Below are positions 56,901-64,000 of a DNA stretch of 64,000 nucleotides, piece after piece. Below the pieces are notes generated by a model, which was not told the origin of the DNA, did not search any database, and saw only the letters and a list, made by a program, of their open reading frames with translations. The translations under genes and the position numbers were made by a program. The DNA lies in assembly GCA_001557505.1 (NCBI GenBank), contig LSAX01000005.1, forward strand, positions 1,488,001 to 1,552,000, read 5' to 3'. Within the stretch, counting starts at the first letter, position 1, and each line of letters opens with the position of its first letter. The DNA is from Reticulascus tulasneorum. Its lineage: Eukaryota; Ascomycota; Sordariomycetes; Glomerellales; Reticulascaceae.

Positions 56901-57996
56901 TTCAGAAACGGAGATGGCTCCGAATCGTCATCAACTACTAGGTCCCGTACAAGCGTCATGTTGGGCTGCTTCTGGACGATGCTGAGCAGCTGGTCGTTAC
57001 GCAACCCTAGATTCGGGACACCGAACAGGAGCAATCCGTAGCAAGCTTTGTAGATATTTAAGTTCTGCGGATCCTGGGATTTCTTGTGCGCATGAACTAA
57101 CGCCTGCCATTACGGCATGTCAATTCCAGGAGGGTCTTCATAAGCGTTACAACCTTACCTCCTTGATCAGTAAACCTCCCAAGCTGTGGCCGATGAACAC
57201 GATCGGACGGTGATCTGCCTAGTGCATGGTGAGCTATAAGGCCTTAGTCTTGTCAAATTAGACATACCAGGCCCTTCCGAAATGCCTTCATGGACTCCAG
57301 GAAGCGTCTCCCCAAGTCCTCTATGGAGTCTTTCGAGGAACTGCTAAGAAGCGAGGTATCGTAGCCGTATAATAGAACCCTGGTTTTGGGCACATCATCT
57401 GGGAGATAGTCACGCAGCCATACGTCGTTGCCACCTGGCGACTTCCAGGATCCGATCGCATGGCTGCCAAGGCCAGGGACGGCAATCACACTGATGCACC
57501 ATACGGGTCAGAGGCGCGCTTTTCTCCATCTTGTAGCGGGGTGTGGGCATGCATACTCGACTTCTGCATCTTCAAGAGGCTCATAGAGCGGTGTCACACC
57601 GTAGAATTCGGCGTCGAAATGATACGAGGGATACGGCCTGGCCTGGCGTAGTTGTCCAAGCAGTATTTTCGCGGGGATTGTTGTGTGGAAGGTGGCAATG
57701 GCGCAAGCCATCCTCTGGTCTCTTCTCACAAGGGAGTGGTGCTGTATATTGTCCACGCCTTGCTTTAAGTTTGGGTTCTGCTCGACCATCGATTCGAGTT
57801 CGCGTTTAAGCTCTTCGTGTCCCATATCGACCGGGACTTCATCGATACGCAGGCTCAAAGGTCGACTGGGTGTCGAAGCCTTCATTGGTGGCGGACGTTG
57901 GAAAAGAACATGGAAGGAGATCGCGAGCAGCAGCAAGGAGACCAGGGCGCTTAGGAAGATGGTCGCCCAGCCTTGTTGAGTGGCGTCTTCGATCAT
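53925..57996 (-). CDS. NLR receptor: membrane helix, SesB hydrolase, NACHT, ankyrin repeats
   Basis: Fungal NOD-like receptor, probably a regulator of heterokaryon incompatibility or immunity. Five exons: 57996-57557, 57490-57268, 57218-57159, 57103-56521 and 56458-53925; introns are 49-66 nt; 1279 residues. In order: a membrane helix (WATIFLSALVSLLLLAISFH, about 10-30); a small alpha/beta domain (about 40-140); a SesB-type alpha/beta hydrolase with nucleophile Ser233 in GHSLGG and a late His in NRDHSGLV; a NACHT domain with Walker A GKPGSGKST (496-504) and Walker B WLFIDALDE (602-610); a helical section with HQSVQDFFL; and eight full plus one partial ankyrin unit (about 980-1279). An ATG at 58200 is in frame and would add 68 residues; I prefer 57996 because the helix then lies at the N-terminus. 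All domains look intact. Confidence 0.85.
53928..54824 (-). repeat. Tandem ankyrin-coding units, about 102 bp each, nearly identical
   Basis: Eight full units and one partial, each 102-105 bases, coding for AGRTPLSWAAxxxGNEAV-type ankyrin modules. The units at 54004-54105 and 54106-54207 differ at only 2 of 102 bases, both synonymous. Variation is concentrated in a few codons: the loop before GNEA, the two residues after it, and the ADIES/AVVET ending. Confidence 0.85.
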
Positions 57997-59025
57997 ATTT
58001 GGTCCTTCAAAGATCTTGTGACGTTCTGCCAGGAAGCAAACTATTGCAACAAGTGTTGCACGAGGTTGTCTAGCTGCACGAATTTTCTGAATGGGAACCA
58101 GAAAGAGTCGATGATCAATTTTCGACGAGGGCGGAGAAGGCTCTGGCAACAAGCAGCTGCACCCTCTCCACAGCCAAGGAGGGTGGCTAGTAATCTTCAT
58201 GGTAGTTGATCATTGGCCATATTTCAGCCTCACCGAACCGGATGGTGACACAAGCGGCAACACAGCCTTGCAAAGGAAACACCATTCACAAGCTTGCCAA
58301 TCAGCACTCCAACATGTGGAGTCTTATAATATCATGTAAGGCTGGTTCGCGAACCTATAATATGATGGTTTCTTCGAGTCTCTTTCTGATCCCAAGGAAA
58401 CACGGCTGGTGACCGCTGAACAGCCCGGGCACCCATCAAGCCGCTTTCCTCAACCCGTGTCATACCAGCGCCGGTTGGATGCGGTCCGCCTTTCGGCCTC
58501 CGCCGGCTTCCTCGCCGCATTTGCTAGGCTATCCACAGGCACCATTGCTTATTCGAGGCGGCGTGCTGAACTTTCTCGAAAAGGGGGACTGCTTGGCTGA
58601 TGTGGATTGGAAGACCACAAGCCCTGGTGGATGGAGGATCCATCGATGCCAAGGGGCAATGCCTTAAATTGCTGCGACAAAGCAGATCCTCGTCTATCAA
58701 GAGAATGGAGGGACACGTCCTTTCCTGGTGTTTGGAATGCTGCGTTACTACGTACGAAGATTTTAGCATGCGAAAGCCTGCGGACCAAAAGATATTGGGA
58801 AAGGAATTCCCGCACTATAAATTAGTTCAAAGTAGTGTGTAGCCAATGCGGAAACCCCCAGTCCGTCGATGGCAGCACCGCAAAATAATGATTATACGTT
58901 CAAGATAAACATCATTATTGCACCAATGTAGAACATAACACTCCGAAGTTGCCTCTTTAACTGTCGATCTGCATTCTTGTCTTGGTCTTACTGCCTTAGA
59001 GAAGTACTTTGTGACCCATCAATTG
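57997..59025. other. Intergenic region NLR / acyltransferase
   Basis: About 1 kb. The first 200 bases are in frame with the NLR and could code if the ATG at 58200 is used. Beyond that only short open frames are seen. Confidence 0.5.
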
Positions 59026-60435
59026 CTACGAGCACCATTCCTCAAGACGCCTTGCAACCGTGATAGCCGGAATATCCACAAACCTCCAAAATAAATCTGC
59101 AACCCATATCACCACCGGTCCAATGAGGAATAAACCTAGTAGCCATGCACACATTCGCTGAGTGGGATAGTCAACGCCAATATACCCCTTTACTCCGGAT
59201 GCGGCCAAGGCAGGCTCGAAGTTACCATCGCCGGGCTGGCCCCTACCCAGAACCTCTGGGGAGCCCATGATACGATGTTGGAGCAGATTCAGGACCGGGC
59301 CATGAACTATGTACAAGGCGTAGCTGATGCGACCCAAGTACTGGGGTATGCTGCTCTCCAAGATATTTCGGATATGTTGCACTTGCGTAACAGTCCACAC
59401 GACTCCAAGAGCAGAAACAGAGAACCAAAATTTTTGCGGCGCCAAACTGTCCATCCTCGAGAATGGAGCAGGCGTATGTACCAAGAGATAGCTAAACCCC
59501 GAGGTCTTGTCTGCGTCCACGTTTGGCCACCCAGAAATGAACCAGGCCGGAAGGACGAGGCTTGTGTAGAAGGCTGCTCGAACCAGAGTCCCGAATAGGT
59601 TGCGTCTGCTTCTCGTTGACTCGCGTGGTTTGAGAGAGCTGGTGTATGTATTGACACAACAACCAAGTTGGACCTCCGCGATGAGAAAACCTGCGAGGAA
59701 CTCGAACGCTGCCCACCTACCACATGAGAGGCAGTATAGCATGATCAAAACCACGATGGAGAGCCGGGAGCGGCGTTGGATCGGGGATACCATCAGGATA
59801 ACTATGAAGAGAAGCATCGAGTGAACGCACTCGATTGGTATTGTCCACAAATGTATGTCGTACGCCGGCTTAAGGTCATAGTCCCATGCCCAGGGCCACG
59901 TGATCCCGTGGAAGAGCGTATACCACCAGTCCAAGAGCTGCTCCGAGAGGCTCGGCAGCGGATGGTACAAAAAGCCACTGTAACTGAGGACTAATACAAT
60001 TAAAGTCGAGATAACACAAGGACCGAAGAGGCGGATGGGGCGTCTGAATGTTGAAGATGCCAGAATCGCGTGACATCTCCCCAAATCATGGGCGTGAATG
60101 GCTTGGAGTGGCTTATACGATAAGACGAACCCGGATATCAGGAAGAAGATATGCACCATTGGCCGCCCTGAGTAGATGATTCGAACGAACGGCAGCTGGA
60201 TAACAGAGGAAGCCTCCGAGTTGGGATTCAACCCCCACGACGGTATAAAATACGGATGGTTATCTTCTGTATAATGACAGAAGAAGACAATCAAGGCCGC
60301 CACGCCGCGAAGTCCATCGAGGTACGAGGTTGGATGGAGTCTGGTCGGCTTGCATTCGGGTCGAAGAGCGTCCGCAACGAAACTGGGGAGAAAGGAGAGG
60401 AGGATGGCAGCCAGCCATTTCGTCCGCGGGGCCAT
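59026..60435 (-). CDS. Acyltransferase-3 family membrane protein
   Basis: Integral membrane acyltransferase, 469 residues in a single exon from ATG 60435. The family hallmark YLDGLRGVAALIVFFCHY, with the likely catalytic His, lies near residue 40, followed by VHIFFLISGFVLSYK. About ten hydrophobic segments are visible to the C-terminus, including YLGRISYALYIVHGPVLNLL, the usual late motif. Fungal members (for example hard-surface-induced protein 3 types) modify polysaccharides, lipids or secondary metabolites; the acceptor here is unknown. No biosynthetic partner gene is next to it. An upstream exon is possible because CTTGCAG occurs just before the start, but none is needed. Confidence 0.85.
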   Translation of the reverse strand: MAPRTKWLAAILLSFLPSFVADALRPECKPTRLHPTSYLDGLRGVAALIVFFCHYTEDNHPYFIPSWGLNPNSEASSVIQLPFVRIIYSGRPMVHIFFLISGFVLSYKPLQAIHAHDLGRCHAILASSTFRRPIRLFGPCVISTLIVLVLSYSGFLYHPLPSLSEQLLDWWYTLFHGITWPWAWDYDLKPAYDIHLWTIPIECVHSMLLFIVILMVSPIQRRSRLSIVVLIMLYCLSCGRWAAFEFLAGFLIAEVQLGCCVNTYTSSLKPRESTRSRRNLFGTLVRAAFYTSLVLPAWFISGWPNVDADKTSGFSYLLVHTPAPFSRMDSLAPQKFWFSVSALGVVWTVTQVQHIRNILESSIPQYLGRISYALYIVHGPVLNLLQHRIMGSPEVLGRGQPGDGNFEPALAASGVKGYIGVDYPTQRMCAWLLGLFLIGPVVIWVADLFWRFVDIPAITVARRLEEWCS

Positions 60436-61465
60436 CAACAATCTGCAAGGTCATAAGCAACAGAGACATATAATAATGACGGAGAAAAGCCTCGTACGAG
60501 TCATTCAAGTGATTGGAATAGAATCTTTGTTGCGCACTGGAATTGGATGCCTAGGGAACCACTCACCTCGCACTAAGTACCTTGGACTAGATTGAAAGAC
60601 TGCGGGAAGCACGTTCGTCCAAGTCATACGTAAACTGCAGTATGAAAATCAAGAGAGTTTTTGGAAAAGATGAAAAGGATTACGCAGAAAAGAGGGCTAG
60701 CGAGGTAGAAAGTTGTCTCTTCAGGATTCTCATTAAGGAAAGATGATATGGGCAGGCAATGCTCCTTCCCGAGTAACTCCAGTTCCCGCCCTATTTGTCG
60801 CACTGGCCAACTAATGACACTTGACAAACTTCCATGCATGATCAGATAGGCGATTCCTCGGGTGCTCGCAGATATCGGATCTGAATAGTTCATAAGAGAT
60901 GTTATACCCTCCGTTGTACGCATGGTGATGTGTCGTCCCGCCCGGCGTCAGGCCAAGATGGGATAGCAAACACCTGGTTGACATGCTGGCTTGTACTACT
61001 TTGAGCCGGGTCATGACTGAGCGGCGATTACTTCATCTACAACTCGTGATTCTGAGAGTTTGAACGATTGCTTAAGACCCAATGGTTTTCAATAATATGG
61101 CGATGCAAGGAACTGGTACATGGCTGGTAGACTCAGAGCAGATGCGAAGCCTTAGAACACGCAAACCGGGATTTGTCATACGAAATTTATTATTGAGCTG
61201 GAATTCTAGAAGACCCTCTAGAAGAGCAGTGTGAACCCATCCTCCCCTCCGATCCCCTGTTCTGAGAGGAGCTTAGTAAACAATCACCCTTCTGGTGCCT
61301 TCAATTCCAGAGCCAGCTCGCAACCCAGAACCTTTCTCGCATCATCATGTCTCGTAAACCTGCCCAGACTGTGCCAGCCATATCAAGAAGAGCTCCACCC
61401 GCATCTTCTACCCTGTGCTGGTGTTCTGTCTCTCATGAGGCCGCATCATCGGTTCATTCGTCCTT
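60436..61465. other. Intergenic region, no gene seen
   Basis: 1 kb upstream of the acyltransferase and downstream of the next minus-strand gene. Only short open frames on both strands. Confidence 0.45.
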
Positions 61466-61969
61466 TCAGCAGGACAATGCTCGCTTCTCCCGCATCGCCT
61501 TCCGCTGCCGGGGCTGCAGGCATAGATCACGAATAGTAGTGAAAGGCGGCTGACGTTTCTCCCCCACCAGCGGGATGGAGCGTCCTCTCTCCAGCTCATC
61601 CCAGTCCTCAAAGTTGGTGAAGCCATGGCGTTCGTTGAGATCCAAGAAACTGATCTCGCTGACTTCAGAGCCGGGAACTGCCCGTCGATAGACGGCTAGA
61701 AGATACTTTGGGAAGTCTATGAAGAGGAAGAGGAGAATTGTAATAAGTACAACGAAGCACCATCCGACCCCTCTTGCGAAGGGTCGAGTCAGACGCCAGA
61801 CAAGTCGAGCCAGTGCCTCTCGGAGTTCCGGGTGAAAGTAGAGGAGAACGAGAAAGGTGGTGATGAGAACAGCAATGCGTGCCTCTGCAGGCCAGGCTCC
61901 CTCCATGGTAAGCTCCTTGTGCGGCGCTGCCTGCATGCGTAGTCGGCCCAAAACCCGAATCCAGCCCAT
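61466..61969 (-). CDS. Hypothetical small membrane protein
   Basis: Not recognised. One exon, 167 residues, ATG 61969. Two hydrophobic segments (ARIAVLITTFLVLLYFHPEL and GWCFVVLITILLFLFIDF) flank a basic loop (RLVWRLTRPFARGV). The C-terminal half is polar with a well-formed acidic stretch (NERHGFTNFEDWDELERGR). Codon use is similar to neighbours. The last 15 residues (RQRKAMREKRALSC) may run past a missed splice site. Confidence 0.55.
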   Translation of the reverse strand: MGWIRVLGRLRMQAAPHKELTMEGAWPAEARIAVLITTFLVLLYFHPELREALARLVWRLTRPFARGVGWCFVVLITILLFLFIDFPKYLLAVYRRAVPGSEVSEISFLDLNERHGFTNFEDWDELERGRSIPLVGEKRQPPFTTIRDLCLQPRQRKAMREKRALSC

Positions 61970-62685
61970 CTTGTCTGCCCCAGTGTCAGCTGCTGGTTCG
62001 TTGACTGGTGCATGCTTCTAATATACATACCAGATCAAGTAGGGGGAAAGCTGCTAAATCCTTCAAGTGGCTCTGTTTGAATGTCTTCCTTAGAGCTTAT
62101 GACAAGCTATTGTATTGTGTACCGTGATGATTGTGCGTTCATCAAGCTCGGTGGTGCTCGGTGGTGACACAAGAAAGAACGAAACGAGGTGTTGTGTGAA
62201 ATGGTTTCTGCTATTTGTATGGGCGTCTATGAAAGCACACAGAGGAAAGTGAGCCGAACTCTGAAAAATTGTTCAGAACAAGCACGCCTGCTGTCAAGAG
62301 CGAACAATGAATCTCCCATTCTCTATGCGCCCCAGGCAAAACTTTGTGTCCTGCAAATGCATCCCTTTAACTCCAAAGCTCCACGAATAGACAAGACACT
62401 ATCCCGCATGGCACGTCTTCTTCATGACATTCTCTCACCTCCAGCTACAGCATCCCAACCATAGGAACCGTGCGTGAGGATCGCCTCTGCAAACACACGA
62501 CGCGGTGTAAGCGCGTAAAGCGCGTTCCATCTCCCACGATTCACGTCATGTGAGCGTCCACGTTGTCGGCCGCCATGGCTCGCCTCGGCTCGAATGCGTA
62601 TAAACGTTGTCCCGTGCTCTAGTACATGAGTCTCGAGGCCTGATTCAGTTATGCAACCCCTTGCAACGGGGCATGCTTCGCTCGC
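61970..62685. other. Intergenic region, no gene seen
   Basis: About 700 bases between two minus-strand genes. A plus-strand frame at 62189-62464 is open but has no family likeness. Confidence 0.45.
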
Positions 62686-63747
62686 TCAGCTGGTCTTGCA
62701 GCCGGCATCACTCTTATCAGGTTCGGAGTTCTGCATGACCCGCTCCACACATAGAACACTAATCTTCGCCTCTCCGGCCTCCTTCCTGGCGTTGAGCATC
62801 TTGTCCAGGGCAGCGCACCAAGCGAGCTTCTTCTCGGCATCCCAGTCCATGACTGAAAGTTCAACCTCGAGGGACTTCAGGGCCTTCATCTGCCTCAGTC
62901 CCTGCTCGATCCATTCCGGCTCAGGCTCGGGCTGATGGAAGATGTCCATGGCGCGGCTCTCTGCATTGTGATTTAGCTCATCGAACCCGACGTTGGGCTC
63001 GAATATCCCACCTCCAATCAAGATCTTGAGGCGAAGCCCGCGCAGTCCTTCAGCCCAGAGGTTGCAGAGGGAGATCCATTCCCTGAGGCCCGGACCAGTG
63101 AAGTCTCGGCCAAGCATTTCGAGCCGCACATGCCGCATTGCCACCTTTTGCCATGGCTTTAGAGCTTTGGTGAATGCTCTCGCTGCCCACAAGCCGGAGG
63201 AGAACCAGTTGACGAAGACAAACTCGTTCTCGTGAAATGGTATGGTCTTGTTCTCTTCATAGATCTGCTTGTTTGCTATCAGGAATCGCGAAGGAATCCC
63301 CGCGAGGGGTCGATCAGCAGAGAGAAGCCGTGGGCGATCCCTTTCCGATGCCTCGTTCGCTTTGGATCCGGCCTCCTCATCCTGCTTTGACTCAATCGCT
63401 TTGAGAAAATATGCGCTATAAAAGGGGGTAGGATACCATGGCGCGAGTTGGGCGTGCTGGACTGGGTGCATCAAGTGAATCCAGCCGTATATTTGGAGGC
63501 GAATCTCGAGAGGTAGATTCAGAAGCGCCGACTCCGGAATCGAATTGGACTCCAGTGAAGTCGCGGCTACCTCCGTCGCGGTGGATGCAGTCTCCGCATC
63601 GGATGTCATCTCCGTGTCGGATCCCGAACTAGAGACATCGAGCTTTGGTGCCTCATGCAAGTGCTGTTCCGCCATGTACGATTCCCTCAGTGTAGTAACT
63701 GACATAGGGACTCCCCATGGAACTACGTTGCTGTCCATCAACCACAT
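62686..63747 (-). CDS. F-box-like / DUF7730-type protein of unknown function
   Basis: One exon, 353 residues, ATG 63747. A Ser/Thr/Glu-rich N-terminus (SSSGSDTEMTSDAETAST) precedes ALLNLPLEIRLQIYGWI (residues 74-90), the short F-box-like motif that opens many fungal proteins of this large class. It is followed by the usual body: SRFLIANKQIYEENKTIPF, then FVFVNWFSSG and RHVRLEMLGRDF. The C-terminus includes ALKSLEVELSVMDWDAEKK. Proteins of this kind are numerous and quickly evolving in filamentous fungi; no specific role is known. An alternative start three codons in is equally placed. Confidence 0.7.
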   Translation of the reverse strand: MWLMDSNVVPWGVPMSVTTLRESYMAEQHLHEAPKLDVSSSGSDTEMTSDAETASTATEVAATSLESNSIPESALLNLPLEIRLQIYGWIHLMHPVQHAQLAPWYPTPFYSAYFLKAIESKQDEEAGSKANEASERDRPRLLSADRPLAGIPSRFLIANKQIYEENKTIPFHENEFVFVNWFSSGLWAARAFTKALKPWQKVAMRHVRLEMLGRDFTGPGLREWISLCNLWAEGLRGLRLKILIGGGIFEPNVGFDELNHNAESRAMDIFHQPEPEPEWIEQGLRQMKALKSLEVELSVMDWDAEKKLAWCAALDKMLNARKEAGEAKISVLCVERVMQNSEPDKSDAGCKTS

Positions 63748-64000
63748 GATTCCCTCGGCACGCCCTAAGCAGCAAGTCCACTAGGAGAACAGAGGAGTTT
63801 TGTGTGCGTGCAGGCACTCGGAAACCAAGAGAGTTAGTCGACCGACTCGGGATGAAGGCTGGATATACAATTGGCAGCAAGCAAAACCAAAAGTCAAATG
63901 CACTGCATTTGAAGGGAACATAAGCATCAAAGAAAAACAGTCAACTCCGAGAAGGATTGCCCATAGCATATATCTGCCCAAAGGGCCAGCTCATCCCAGC
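63748..64000. other. Right edge, upstream of the last gene
   Basis: 250 bases; expected to hold the promoter of the F-box-like gene. Nothing else seen. Confidence 0.4.

Noticed and set aside
57997..58200. N-terminal extension of the NLR from ATG 58200
   Set aside because: In frame and possible, but the extra 68 residues look like untranslated leader and would bury the membrane helix. Kept only as an alternative.
59026..63747. Secondary-metabolite gene cluster
   Set aside because: Only a lone acyltransferase is present; no synthase, P450 or transporter lies nearby.
1..64000. tRNA genes, CRISPR arrays, transposase genes
   Set aside because: I saw no tRNA-like A/B box pairs with a GGTTCRA core in place, no spaced repeats, and no transposase or reverse-transcriptase motifs. 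A dedicated scan was not possible.

Overview
This window is nuclear DNA of a filamentous ascomycete (Pezizomycotina, most likely a Sordariomycete). The genes are compact and intron-containing. Almost every intron is 43 to 122 nt with a GT-AG border and, where visible, a CTAAC or CTGAC branch site. Starts are ATG. The families seen (RIC8, RIF1, CHK1, CSN7, RGS-membrane protein, SesB-NACHT-ankyrin NLR, DUF155, acyltransferase-3) form a typical mould gene set. I call 26 genes or gene remnants on both strands, with joined-exon models worked out from splice signals and protein continuity. I see no tRNA, rRNA, intact transposon or CRISPR array.

Layout. 1-1202 (-): 5' part of RIC8, running off the left edge. 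2109-7543 (+): RIF1. 8724-9825 (+): glucose-6-phosphate 1-epimerase. 10734-13586 (-): a large disordered protein with a C-terminal membrane anchor. 15513-17467 (+): F-box/WD-like protein. 19090-25402 (+): three SprT-like metalloprotease-fold genes in a row, with a probably broken membrane-protein gene between the second and third. 25665-27388 (-) and 28202-28854 (+): CHK1 and a UBE2C/UBC11-type E2, head to head. 29261-29778 (-) and 30364-31573 (+): ribosomal protein eL31 and an RGS membrane protein, also head to head. 32244-33169 (-): CSN7. 35500-39101 (+): copper P1B-ATPase. 39433-41392 (-): DUF155 protein. 42280-43329 (-): two-pass membrane protein. 44111-44568 (-): zinc-ribbon protein. 45649-46626 (+): RPP1 of RNase P. 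46953-48227 (-): secreted Ala/Pro/Thr/Val-rich protein. 50741-51882 (+): DUF1295 membrane reductase-like protein. 52083-52935 (-): GFA/CENP-V-like zinc protein. 53925-57996 (-): SesB-NACHT-ankyrin NLR. 59026-60435 (-): acyltransferase-3. 61466-61969 (-): small membrane protein. 62686-63747 (-): F-box-like protein.

Themes. Up to about 48 kb this is mostly housekeeping DNA with several genome-maintenance or cell-cycle genes (RIF1, CHK1, UBC11, perhaps the SprT-like genes). The first SprT-like gene is the nearest of the three to SPRTN-type proteases. The other two are shorter, resemble each other and lie in gene-poor DNA. From about 53 kb rightward the genes look accessory: an allorecognition-type NLR with almost identical ankyrin units, then genes from large fungal families.

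The two most unusual things I see are the SprT-like trio and the membrane-anchored SesB-NACHT-ankyrin receptor with its freshly homogenised repeats. A cluster of CGCGT motifs between CHK1 and the E2 gene suggests shared cell-cycle control. All identifications rest on reading the sequence and on family knowledge; no database search was run.
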